Below are positions 25,879 through 33,071 of a stretch of 64,000 nucleotides of DNA, in pieces. A program made the translations under genes and the position numbers. This DNA is from Cognatiyoonia koreensis (GTDB taxonomy: Bacteria; Pseudomonadota; Alphaproteobacteria; Rhodobacterales; Rhodobacteraceae). Every line of letters starts with the position of its first letter. Position 1 is the stretch's first letter. The DNA lies in assembly GCF_900109295.1 (NCBI RefSeq), contig NZ_FOIZ01000001.1, forward strand, positions 868,001 through 932,000, read 5' to 3'. Under the pieces are notes generated by a model. It ran no database searches and had not been told where the DNA came from. It saw nothing but the letters and a program-made list of their open reading frames with translations.

Positions 25879-26301
25879 ATGGCGATCCAACGCACATTTT
25901 CCATCATCAAACCCGACGCGACAAAGCGTAACCTGACAGGCCAGATCGTGGCCAAATTCGAAGAAGCCGGCCTGCGTATCATCGCATCCAAGCGCATCCA
26001 GCTGACACTGGCCCAAGCCCAGCAGTTCTATGGTGTGCACAAGGATCGTCCATTCTTTGACGAGCTTTGCGAATTCATGATTTCCGAGCCGATCGTCGTG
26101 CAGGTTCTGGAAGGCGAAGACGCCATCGCAAAAAACCGTGAAGTCATGGGCGCAACCAACCCCGCAGACGCCGCACCTGGCACGATCCGCAAGGAATTCG
26201 CGCTTTCCATCGGTGAAAACTCTGTCCACGGCTCTGACGCGCCGGAAACAGCCGCAGAAGAAATCGCGTTCTTCTTTTCGGGACTCGAACTGGTCGGCTA
26301 A
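25879..26301 (+). CDS. ndk: Nucleoside diphosphate kinase
   Basis: Balances NTP and dNTP pools by phosphotransfer through a phosphohistidine. 140 residues, full length. Start [13 protein letters not shown]; active-site His117 in E-N-S-V-H-G-S-D-A. Purine-rich site AAAGGACAAG upstream of the ATG. Divergent from the ABC-F gene: the 127-base gap contains two GC palindromes (GGGCGCGCCC and GGGGCGCGCGCCCC). Followed by its own terminator. Confidence 0.97.
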   Translation: MAIQRTFSIIKPDATKRNLTGQIVAKFEEAGLRIIASKRIQLTLAQAQQFYGVHKDRPFFDELCEFMISEPIVVQVLEGEDAIAKNREVMGATNPADAAPGTIRKEFALSIGENSVHGSDAPETAAEEIAFFFSGLELVG

Positions 26302-26326
26302 ATCTAGCGATCTCTGCCAAACTGAC

Positions 26327-26363
26327 AAAGCCGCTGCGCCGCCAGGTGCGGCGGCTTTTTCTT
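26327..26363 (+). terminator. Rho-independent terminator of ndk
   Basis: A stem AAAGCCGC (26327-26334) with GCGGCTTT (26351-26358), continued inward by further pairs (two of them G-U) to a 4-base loop, and followed by TTC and TTT. It lies 26 bases after the ndk stop. Confidence 0.88.
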
Positions 26364-26454
26364 TGCCTGTCGGTTTCGTGTGTCGTGGTTGACGAAAATC
26401 AATAAAGGCAGTCTGCGGGATGCTAGAATGCACGTGGCCAAGAAGGAGGCACGC

Positions 26455-26964
26455 ATGCAAACGAACGCCGTTCCGCATCTGGACCAAAGCATCAATACCA
26501 CCGGCTGTTGTCCGAAATTCAATCCCGACGGATGGGACGATCAGACCCTGCATTTCGAAGACAAACCTTTCGTCAAGGCGACGACCAGGTCAGCTGTCCA
26601 TATTCCGTTGAATATGGGCACGGTCTTTGGCCGCGTGCAGAACCATATCGAAGAGGCCGGCGCATACGACCAAGACGACATCATCGTGTTGAGCCAGGAT
26701 CAGTCACGCTGGAAAGCAGACCACTATTTTTCGGTGTCCGGCGTTGTCGCGGATGAAGACATGACCACGCTGTCGGGCGATTTCGTCACCAAGGTGTTCG
26801 AAGGACCCTATCGCGACGCAAAGCAGTGGTATGAAGAGATGAAATCGCTGGCCGCGCAAAGAGGCAGCACAAGCGAAGATGTTTATTTCTTCTACACGAC
26901 CTGCCCGCGCTGCGCGAAAGCGTACGGTCAGAATTATGTCGTCGGGGTTGCCCGGATCAACTAG
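26455..26964 (+). CDS. Conserved cysteine-motif protein of unknown function ('hydrolase' family)
   Basis: 169 residues from ATG 26455, chosen over two upstream in-frame ATGs because it has a near-perfect Shine-Dalgarno AAGGAGG at 26443-26449. Marks: T-T-G-C-C-P-K-F-N-P near the start and a C-terminal F-F-Y-T-T-C-P-R-C-A-K-A-Y-G-Q-N-Y-V-V with a C-x-x-C pair. From memory, widespread homologues with the same C-P-K-F and T-T-C-P-x-C-A-K-A-Y-G motifs are annotated only as 'hydrolase'; no activity is established. The cysteines suggest a metal or redox site. The last 4 bases (CTAG) are shared with the stop of the convergent DUF4112 gene. Confidence 0.82.
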   Translation: MQTNAVPHLDQSINTTGCCPKFNPDGWDDQTLHFEDKPFVKATTRSAVHIPLNMGTVFGRVQNHIEEAGAYDQDDIIVLSQDQSRWKADHYFSVSGVVADEDMTTLSGDFVTKVFEGPYRDAKQWYEEMKSLAAQRGSTSEDVYFFYTTCPRCAKAYGQNYVVGVARIN

Positions 26965-27362
26965 CCGGGCAGGGGCAGGCTGCGCGCAGGCTGCACGACC
27001 GCCGCGCGGGCCGCCCGTTTGTTCAGGTTCCGTTCGAGCGCACGGTAGTTGCGGATATTTGCGTTATAAAGCACGTCGAAAAGGTCACCGACGATGGGGA
27101 CCATGCCGATGAAATAGTCGGCCAGCGTGTTCAACGTCATATATGCCAATGCGCCGGGCGTGGCACCCAACTGGCGCGCCTTCCAGATCAGCCAGACCGA
27201 CGGAAGCAGGGCCATCGTGTCGCCAACCACGGGCACGAGACCGAGAATATTGTCGAGCCCGACAGAAATATTTGTGCGCGGAATGTAAAAAAGTGCATCC
27301 ATGCGCCACGCGATTTTGCGCAGCGCCGCAAGTTCAAAGTCGATATCCTGTTCTATGTTCAT
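26961..27362 (-). CDS. DUF4112 family membrane protein
   Basis: 133 residues from ATG 27362. Pattern of the family: L-D-x-x-F-Y-I-P-x-T-N-I-S-V-G-L-D-N-I-L-G-L-V-P-V-V-G-D, one hydrophobic stretch, then a second G-M-V-P-I-V-G-D-L-F-D repeat, giving two re-entrant or membrane segments. Basic C-terminal tail. Unknown function. The reading frame continues upstream to 27413 but the domain starts at M-N-I-E-Q-D. Its TAG stop overlaps that of the plus-strand neighbour in the palindrome CTAG. Confidence 0.82.
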   Translation of the reverse strand: MNIEQDIDFELAALRKIAWRMDALFYIPRTNISVGLDNILGLVPVVGDTMALLPSVWLIWKARQLGATPGALAYMTLNTLADYFIGMVPIVGDLFDVLYNANIRNYRALERNLNKRAARAAVVQPARSLPLPG

Positions 27363-27460
27363 ACCCTTAACATAGCAATCCATCACGGAAATGTGAAGGG
27401 GGTTCACATCCAAATCGTCTGATTTGCCTGCAGCGAACCCGCAAAAAGGGATGAATCCGG

Positions 27461-27790
27461 TCAGGCAGGAGGGTCGATGACCCCAATCCGGTTCAGGAAT
27501 TGTTCGAGTTCAGAGCGATCCGTATCAAAGCTTTGGGATTTCAGCTGATCGAATTTCTTGCGCAGGGCGTCTTTTTCCGCGCCCTTGCAATCGTTCCACG
27601 GGCGGCCCTGCAAGCCCATGTGCAACACGTAGTAGGCGATAAAGTGCGGTCGCGTGCCATTCTGCAAGAGTTTCTCGTACGCGGCATCCGCGCCGACCTC
27701 TCTCAGGGCCTCGGCAGAGGATATGCCAGCAGCCTTCAGTTCCTTTGCAAAGGCGGGGCCGATGTTGCGAATGGTTGTCAGGTCAGCCAT
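27461..27790 (-). CDS. TfoX C-terminal domain protein
   Basis: 109 residues. The N-terminal part is a helix-hairpin-helix-like TfoX C-domain (L-T-T-I-R-N-I-G-P-A-F-A-K-E-L-K-A-A-G-I-S-S-A-E-A-L). The family N-terminal domain is missing, a stand-alone arrangement that is common. The start is the second ATG (27790). Only 22 bases separate it from the U-tract of the candidate small RNA at 27813, so its expression may depend on read-through of that terminator. No evidence for a competence role here. Confidence 0.82.
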   Translation of the reverse strand: MADLTTIRNIGPAFAKELKAAGISSAEALREVGADAAYEKLLQNGTRPHFIAYYVLHMGLQGRPWNDCKGAEKDALRKKFDQLKSQSFDTDRSELEQFLNRIGVIDPPA

Positions 27791-27812
27791 GGGCAAATCC
27801 TAGCGCCTGACC

Positions 27813-27915
27813 AAAAAAAGGGCCAGCGGCGGATCGACCAAACGGGAGGAGAAAGGTCGCGCGCACCACTGGCCGGAGCGGAGCCTCAAGACAGCGCAAG
27901 GGAGGGGTGCGCCAT
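27813..27915 (-). ncRNA. Candidate anti-Shine-Dalgarno (CcsR/'cuckoo'-like) small RNA or mRNA 3' end
   Basis: Read on the minus strand there are two hairpins. The first is GCGCA (27912-27908), loop CCCCTCCCT, TGCGC (27898-27894). The second is long: GGCCAG...CTGGCC (27874-27869 with 27826-27821) with inner stem CGACC/GGTCG (27859-27855 with 27839-27835) and a 15-base loop containing CTCCTCCC. Seven T follow at 27819-27813, so the second hairpin is also a Rho-independent terminator. C/U-rich anti-Shine-Dalgarno sequence in two successive loops is the mark of CcsR/cuckoo RNAs in alphaproteobacteria. It starts about 26 bases after the stop of the 43-codon ORF and may be processed from that mRNA. 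Confidence 0.65.
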
Positions 27916-27940
27916 CACTTTGGCTGATCGTCCGCGTGGA

Positions 27941-28072
27941 TCAGATACTGGCAAAATCCTTGAAGATCAGCGGTTTGTCTTTGCCGTCTTCAGGTTTCTT
28001 TGCCGTTGCCGCAGGTTTCTGTGGCTTTGAATTCTTTGGAGTGGACGTCCCGATAGGCTGTGCCGATGCCAT
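27941..28072 (-). CDS. Small hypothetical protein (43 residues), upstream of anti-SD hairpins
   Basis: ATG 28072-28070 to TGA 27943-27941. Start M-A-S-A-Q-P-I-G-T-S-T-P, a lysine/proline-rich middle (K-P-Q-K-P-A-A-T-A-K-K-P-E-D-G-K-D-K-P) and a short ordered-looking end L-I-F-K-D-F-A-S-I. AAGGA at 28085-28081 is well spaced before the ATG. No family recognised; it lacks the W/R pattern of the DUF1127 proteins that accompany CcsR RNAs in R. sphaeroides. Support: translation signals, codon use in keeping with the genome, and its position on the same strand directly before the two hairpins. No other ORF explains this part of the 431-base gap. Confidence 0.5.
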   Translation of the reverse strand: MASAQPIGTSTPKNSKPQKPAATAKKPEDGKDKPLIFKDFASI

Positions 28073-28221
28073 GGTCCTGTTCCTTTTGCTGCCTTTGTTG
28101 CGCGTTGTCCCTGCGCGTCACCTCTTAGCGGGTGTAGAAAAACCGTTGCACACGACCTTGGCCGAAAACCGGCGGAAATAAGGCAAGAATGTGGCGCGGC
28201 CTGTAGATCGTGCGGAACGCC

Positions 28222-30318
28222 TTATTTTGACCGGCGTTTCGGTGTTGCGTTTGGTCCTTTTCCACCCGGTTTTGACCGTGGTTTGCCGCCTGGCGGGACA
28301 AATCGCTTTGACGTATCGGACGCACTTGCGCGCGGCTTGCCTGCCGGTTTCGCACCGTCCGGCTTGCGGAACGGCTTTTCACCGGGCTTGCCCTTGCGTG
28401 GCGGTTTGCCATCGCTCTTGCCCTTGAAGGGAGGTTTTGCATCACCTTTGCTCTTGAACGGTGGCTTTGCGTCGCCCTTGCCTTTGAAGTCAGGTTTGCC
28501 ACCGTCCTTGCTTTTGAATGGCTTTTTCGCTTTCACCGCGTCGCCGTGATCCTTGCGAGGCGGTTTGCTGCGCGGCTTGTAAGGTGCGGGATCATCGGCG
28601 GCACCGGGGATTGGCTTGATCGCGTCTTGTTGCGGGGCGCGCGATGGTGGTGGGGCCGACCGGTCTTGTGGTTTGTCATAGGACTTCTTGCTGGGCCGCG
28701 CACCGCGTTCGCTGATCTGCGGCACGCCATCAAGCGCCTTCAGGGTGGCCTGATTTTCAAGCCGCATATCGTTGCCGACGGCTTTCAGGAATCCTGGCAC
28801 CGCATCTTCCCTGATCTCGACGAAGGTTTCGTTCGGCTGGATACGGATCGCCCCGATTTCACGCTTTGTGATGTCACCGGCCTTGCAGATCATTGGCAAA
28901 AGCCAACGGGCTTCGGCCTTGCCTTCGCGCCCGACATCGACGCTGAACCACTTGGACGGACCAAAGGGCTCGCGTTCCTTGCGCTCGCGCTTTTCACGCG
29001 GTGGTGGCGGGGCGTTCGGATCAATAATGGCAATGTCTTCCGGGGCGGATGCCTTGCCGGCATAAAGGCGCAGATAGGCGGCGGCAATTTTCTCTGGTGC
29101 GTGTTGCGCCAGCAGCTTTTCAGCGAAGGCCCGTTCGCCTTCGGTGAATTCCTCGGTCCAGACGTCATCCGTCAGCAGACGTTCCTCATCACGCGCCTGC
29201 ACTTCATCCGCAGAGGGCGGTGCTGCCCATTCGGCCTTGAGCTTGCCCCACTTCAACAAATTTTCTGCGCGCCTGCGCATCTTGGGCGGCACGATCATCG
29301 CCGAAATGCCTTTGCGACCCGCGCGACCGGTCCGACCGGACCGGTGCATCAGTGTTTCCGCATTGGTGGGCAGTTCTGCGTGGATCACCAGTTCAAGGTT
29401 CGGCAGGTCGATGCCACGTGCCGCCACATCGGTTGCCACACAGACCCGCGCACGTCCGTCGCGCATGGCTTGCAATGCGTGCGAGCGTTCGGTTTGCGAC
29501 AATTCACCCGACAATGCGACAACCGCAAAACCCCGGTTGGACAGGCGGGTGGTCAGACGTGTCACCATTGCGCGGGTATTGGCGAAAACGATGGCATTGG
29601 GGGCTTCGTAATAGCGCAACACGTTGATGATCGCGTTATCCGCATCATGCTGGGCCACGGTCAGTGCGCGATAGGCGATATCGGTATGTTGCGTCGCCTT
29701 CGAGACGGTGCTGATCCGTATCGCGTTGCGCTGATAGGATTTGGCCAGCTTTTCAATCATCGGCGGGACGGTTGCTGAAAACATCAGCGTGCGGCGGGTC
29801 TCGGGCGCTTTGCCAAGGATGAATTCTAGGTCTTCACGAAAGCCGAGGTCCAGCATTTCATCCGCTTCATCCAGCACGATTGCGCGGATACCCGACATAT
29901 CAAGCGAGCCGCGCAGGATGTGATCTTTCAAACGTCCAGGGGTAGCGACGACAATATGAGCCCCGCGTTCCAGCGTGCGCTTTTCGGTGCGCATATCCAT
30001 GCCACCCACACAGGACGCCATGACAGCACCGGCACCGGCGTAAAGCCATGACAGCTCGCGCTTGACCTGCAGCGCCAGTTCACGAGTCGGCGCGATGATC
30101 AACGCGCGGGGTGTGTCGGCAGGGCCAAAGTGTCCGTCATCGTTCAGGATCGTCGGCCCGATAGCCAGACCAAAGCCCACCGTCTTTCCCGATCCGGTTT
30201 GCGCGGACACAAGCAGATCATGCCCTTCGTGCTGCGGGTCGGTAACGGCCTCTTGCACAGGGGTCAGCGTGTCGTAGCCTTGCTTGGCAAGGGCATCGGC
30301 GAGGGTCTGGATCATCAA
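28222..30318 (-). CDS. DEAD-box RNA helicase, DeaD/CsdA-like, with low-complexity basic tail
   Basis: Unwinds structured RNA, typically in ribosome assembly or mRNA turnover, often in the cold. 698 residues. Motifs: Q-T-G-S-G-K-T (I), P-T-R-E-L-A (Ia), D-E-A-D (II), S-A-T (III), H-R-S-G-R-T-G-R-A-G (VI). A DbpA-type RNA-binding domain follows (about 450-530, W-L-L-P-M-I-C-K-A-G-D-I-T-K-R-E-I-G). The last 170 residues are disordered, with tandem units of the type G-D-A-K-P-P-F-K-S-K. Their DNA is correspondingly repetitive (28380-28510). Confidence 0.92.
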   Translation of the reverse strand: MMIQTLADALAKQGYDTLTPVQEAVTDPQHEGHDLLVSAQTGSGKTVGFGLAIGPTILNDDGHFGPADTPRALIIAPTRELALQVKRELSWLYAGAGAVMASCVGGMDMRTEKRTLERGAHIVVATPGRLKDHILRGSLDMSGIRAIVLDEADEMLDLGFREDLEFILGKAPETRRTLMFSATVPPMIEKLAKSYQRNAIRISTVSKATQHTDIAYRALTVAQHDADNAIINVLRYYEAPNAIVFANTRAMVTRLTTRLSNRGFAVVALSGELSQTERSHALQAMRDGRARVCVATDVAARGIDLPNLELVIHAELPTNAETLMHRSGRTGRAGRKGISAMIVPPKMRRRAENLLKWGKLKAEWAAPPSADEVQARDEERLLTDDVWTEEFTEGERAFAEKLLAQHAPEKIAAAYLRLYAGKASAPEDIAIIDPNAPPPPREKRERKEREPFGPSKWFSVDVGREGKAEARWLLPMICKAGDITKREIGAIRIQPNETFVEIREDAVPGFLKAVGNDMRLENQATLKALDGVPQISERGARPSKKSYDKPQDRSAPPPSRAPQQDAIKPIPGAADDPAPYKPRSKPPRKDHGDAVKAKKPFKSKDGGKPDFKGKGDAKPPFKSKGDAKPPFKGKSDGKPPRKGKPGEKPFRKPDGAKPAGKPRASASDTSKRFVPPGGKPRSKPGGKGPNATPKRRSK

Positions 30319-30384
30319 ATCGGTCTTTCGGTGCGGCGATGGGGTGCGCCTAAGCCTGTTAGGTGGCTTTGTATAGAGGGTGAT

Positions 30385-30972
30385 TCATGTGTTGGTGCTG
30401 AACCACACGTTAATTCGCGCAGAAAGCGCTTCCCAGATAGCGGGGGCGCCGCGACGAACCTTGATCCCGACCCGTGTTTCCAGATGTTCAACCGTCACGT
30501 TGAAATCGCGCCACGATCCACCGCCGGATTCAAGGTTGGCAATGACAGGCTGCACACGATCGATGGATTTTGCGAAAATCGCGTCGTCTGTCTCTGCCGC
30601 TTCGAATTCGTCCCAAAGCGCGCGACACGCGTCCGCCTGATCAGCCGGCAATAACGCAAAGATACGATCAGCGGCAGCCTGTTCGATCGCGGCCTGCGCT
30701 GCGACATCGCGTGCGGCAGCACTGTGGATCGGGATATCGCCCGCGTCGATCTCTACCAGATCATGCAGCAACAGCATCTTGATCACGCGGTCGACATTCA
30801 CAGGTCGTTCGGCGTGTTCGGCCATGACCAGCGCATAAAGCGCGATATGCCAGCTGTGTTCGGCCGAATTCTCGCGCCGGGTCGCGTCATTCAGCGTTGT
30901 TCCACGCACGACGGATTTCAGCTTGTCCGCCTCGTTCAGGAACGCAAGTTGCTGGTGGATCCGTTCGCTCAT
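30385..30972 (-). CDS. HD-domain phosphohydrolase (YfbR/5'-deoxynucleotidase-like)
   Basis: 195 residues. HD-domain metal motif: E-H-S-W-H (His39), L-L-L-H-D-L-V-E (His70-Asp71) and a later Asp in K-S-I-D-R-V-Q-P. This is the class of YfbR-type 5'-deoxynucleotidases and related nucleotide phosphohydrolases. The substrate cannot be read from sequence. Start ATG 30972 overlaps the stop of the gene above by 4 bases; last gene of a four-gene minus-strand operon beginning at 32445. Confidence 0.85.
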   Translation of the reverse strand: MSERIHQQLAFLNEADKLKSVVRGTTLNDATRRENSAEHSWHIALYALVMAEHAERPVNVDRVIKMLLLHDLVEIDAGDIPIHSAAARDVAAQAAIEQAAADRIFALLPADQADACRALWDEFEAAETDDAIFAKSIDRVQPVIANLESGGGSWRDFNVTVEHLETRVGIKVRRGAPAIWEALSARINVWFSTNT

Positions 30973-31433
30973 GCGGGAAATTGCGATTTCATGCGCGCAG
31001 CAGGTGGTCGCGCGGCTTTCGTGACAAGAAGGCGGTCGAAGAACTGCGGATCGGGAAACGCATCCCATGGATAATGTCCGTGGCACGCATTCGCGAACGC
31101 TTCAATGATTGCAGGTTCGTGGATTGCGACGTTTTCAAACCCGTTCGATTTGGCCTCGGCGAGTTTGAAGACCTTTTCGATCTGCGGCAGTTGTTCGAAC
31201 CCGATGATCGGCCAAGTGCCATCGGCAAAGTGATCAGGGCGCGTCAGCACCAGTGCGATCATTTCGGAAAGGTTCAAAGGCGCGGAGGTGTCGTCCGGTG
31301 TCAGCCGTTTCAGCGACAAAAGGCAGAGCACACTTTTCTCTGGTGTTTTTTCGACTTCGATGACCTGACCGACCGTGTGATCGCCGTTCAGCAGAGGAAC
31401 AAGGAAGATGTCTGCTTCTTGCGGCGCAGGCAT
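30969..31433 (-). CDS. Unknown protein, weakly Imm26-like
   Basis: 154 residues, no signal peptide, no cysteine-rich or catalytic motif I recognise. The opening D-I-F-L-V-P-L-L-N-G-D-H-T-V-G-Q-V-I-E-V, followed by a beta-rich stretch and W-P-I-I-G-F, resembles the start of Imm26-type domains (F-x-V-P-L-x-x-G-x-x-x-x-G-x-V), which include contact-toxin immunity proteins. That resemblance is faint and no toxin gene is nearby. Translationally coupled to the HD-domain gene (ATGA overlap). Confidence 0.72.
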   Translation of the reverse strand: MPAPQEADIFLVPLLNGDHTVGQVIEVEKTPEKSVLCLLSLKRLTPDDTSAPLNLSEMIALVLTRPDHFADGTWPIIGFEQLPQIEKVFKLAEAKSNGFENVAIHEPAIIEAFANACHGHYPWDAFPDPQFFDRLLVTKAARPPAARMKSQFPA

Positions 31434-31437
31434 TGTC

Positions 31438-31788
31438 CTACCATCCCTTACGCTTGGGCTTTGGTGCGTCCTCGACCGGTGTCTCCTCGACAGCCGGTTC
31501 GGGCGGTTCTTCCACGGTTTGCGCAACTTCGATAACAGGTGCCGGTTTCGGGGCACGCTTGGCTGGCGGCTGCGCACCGCGCTTGATGGCGGCTTCGGCC
31601 AGCAATTCGCGCGCGCGGGCTTCTGCACGGCGCACCCGCACGGCGGTCAGATAAGCTTCTTGCAAAGACTGTGAAGATGCGCCGAGCAGTTCACCGATCT
31701 GGTCAACGATTTTCGGGCTGCCCGATGCTTCTGCTTCGGCGAGCGCCAAATCCGCCAGTTCGTTTGCTGTTTCTTCGGTATAGTTCAT
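31438..31788 (-). CDS. Unknown acidic/proline-rich protein, 116 residues
   Basis: The N-terminal 70 residues are predicted alpha-helical (N-Y-T-E-E-T-A-N-E-L-A-D-L-A-L-A-E-A-E-A; V-R-R-A-E-A-R-A-R-E-L-L). The C-terminal 45 residues are a proline/glutamate-rich disordered tail ending P-K-P-K-R-K-G-W. Family not recognised. Three bases behind the alpha/beta hydrolase and 4 bases before the next gene, so certainly part of the same operon. Confidence 0.75.
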   Translation of the reverse strand: MNYTEETANELADLALAEAEASGSPKIVDQIGELLGASSQSLQEAYLTAVRVRRAEARARELLAEAAIKRGAQPPAKRAPKPAPVIEVAQTVEEPPEPAVEETPVEDAPKPKRKGW

Positions 31789-31791
31789 GGA

Positions 31792-32445
31792 TCAGCGCGT
31801 GTTTTCCGTGAGGCGACGACGGACATAATCGGTGACATGGTCGATCATCGGATCCATGTGCGGGTCTTCAAAGAAGTGACCGGCACCTTCCATACACTCG
31901 TGCGTGATCGTGATACCCTTTTGTTCGTGCAATTTGTTCACAAGGTTCACGGTGTCTTGCGGCGGGGCCACACGGTCGTTCGTGCCGTTGATGATCAAAC
32001 CGGATGACGGGCAGGGCGCAAGAAAGCTGAAGTCATACATGTTCGCCGGGGGTGATACGCTGATAAAGCCCGTGATCTCGGGGCGTCGCATTAAAAGCTG
32101 CATGCCGATCCAGGCACCGAAAGAGAACCCGGCGACCCAGCAATGTTTTGCGTTGTTGTTCATCGACTGCAGATAGTCGAGTGCGGATGCCGCGTCAGAC
32201 AGTTCGCCCACGCCCTGATCGTATTCGCCCTGCGAGCGACCGACGCCGCGGAAATTGAACCGCAACACGGTAAAGCCCATGTTATAGAATGCATAATGCA
32301 GATTATAGACGACCCGGTTGTTCATCGTACCGCCGAACTGCGGATGTGGATGCAGGACAATCGCAATCGGTGCATCACGGTCTTTTTGCGGATGGTAGCG
32401 GCCTTCGAGGCGGCCTTCTGGGCCGGGGAAGATGACTTCGGGCAT
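31792..32445 (-). CDS. Alpha/beta hydrolase (dienelactone hydrolase-like superfamily)
   Basis: 217 residues, start M-P-E-V-I-F-P-G-P-E-G-R-L-E-G. Features of the COG2945-type hydrolases: H-P-H-P-Q-F-G-G-T-M-N-N, F-N-F-R-G-V-G-R-S-Q-G, nucleophile elbow G-F-S-F-G-A-W with Ser, and His in the late G-A-G-H-F-F. The catalytic Asp is probably in G-T-N-D-R-V-A-P-P. Substrate unknown. First gene of the four-gene minus-strand operon. Its start lies 53 bases from the Irr-type palindrome at 32498. Confidence 0.87.
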   Translation of the reverse strand: MPEVIFPGPEGRLEGRYHPQKDRDAPIAIVLHPHPQFGGTMNNRVVYNLHYAFYNMGFTVLRFNFRGVGRSQGEYDQGVGELSDAASALDYLQSMNNNAKHCWVAGFSFGAWIGMQLLMRRPEITGFISVSPPANMYDFSFLAPCPSSGLIINGTNDRVAPPQDTVNLVNKLHEQKGITITHECMEGAGHFFEDPHMDPMIDHVTDYVRRRLTENTR

Positions 32446-32497
32446 TCTGTTCCGTTTCGTGGGGCCCGCGCTTTTCTTGACGAAAACGCTCAGGCAC

Positions 32498-32514
32498 TTT
32501 AGAAGGATTCTAAA
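32498..32514. promoter_or_regulatory. Perfect iron-control palindrome (Irr box / ICE type)
   Basis: TTTAGAAGGATTCTAAA: 7-bp perfect inverted repeat with a 3-base spacer, the form known for the Irr-bound iron control element (TTAGAA-N3-TTCTAA core). It lies 92 bases before the iscR start and 52 bases before the start of the divergent alpha/beta hydrolase, so it can serve either or both. The A/T-rich perfect palindrome stands out strongly in this GC-rich DNA. Confidence 0.82.
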
Positions 32515-32606
32515 TCGACCGCTCAAGGCGTCCGACGGGGTTGGCTTGACCTAATCATGTGCGCCGCCCACGTCAATGGAATTGCGGATTTACGGGGGTT
32601 TGCGCG

Positions 32607-33071
32607 ATGAAACTCAGCACCAAAGGTCGCTATGCGATGGTCGCCATGGCCGATCTTGCATTGCAGGACGGTGGGACGCTGACAAATCTGACCGAAATTT
32701 CCAAGCGACAGGACATTTCCTTGCCTTATCTGGAGCAGTTGTTCGTGAAATTGCGCCGCGCCGGTCTTGTCGAATCCGTGCGCGGTCCGGGCGGCGGCTA
32801 TCGTCTGGCCGCCCCGCCTTCGGACATTCGCGTGTCAGATGTGCTTGAAGCTGTGGATGAAACTGTGAACGCGCTGCACAAAGGGGCAGGGGCGTCGGGG
32901 GCGGCGTCCGGGTCGCGGGCGCAATCCATGACCAACCGTTTGTGGGAAGGACTGTCTGCACAGGTCTATGTCTTTTTGCATCAGGCGCGTCTGTCTGATG
33001 TCGTCAGCAACGGGCTTGCACCCTGTCCAGCGGTGCCAGCCCTGTTTGAAGTGGTGGACGACGATGCCTGA
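32607..33071 (+). CDS. iscR: Rrf2-family regulator IscR, cysteine-poor form
   Basis: Regulator of Fe-S assembly. 154 residues. Opens with the winged helix M-K-L-S-T-K-G-R-Y-A-M-V-A-M-A-D-L-A, then L-P-Y-L-E-Q-L-F-V-K-L-R-R-A-G-L-V-E-S-V-R-G-P-G-G-G-Y. The three cysteines that hold the [2Fe-2S] cluster in E. coli IscR are all absent: the region reads A-L-H-K-G-A-G-A-S-G-A-A-S-G-S-R. The only cysteine is Cys140 near the C-terminus. R. sphaeroides IscR has the same loss yet still binds a cluster. First gene of the suf operon; the desulfurase start lies within its last codons. Confidence 0.92.
   Translation: MKLSTKGRYAMVAMADLALQDGGTLTNLTEISKRQDISLPYLEQLFVKLRRAGLVESVRGPGGGYRLAAPPSDIRVSDVLEAVDETVNALHKGAGASGAASGSRAQSMTNRLWEGLSAQVYVFLHQARLSDVVSNGLAPCPAVPALFEVVDDDA

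Noticed and set aside
30969-31433. Toxin-immunity locus based on Imm26-like start
   Set aside because: Similarity is faint and there is no polymorphic toxin or secretion gene nearby.
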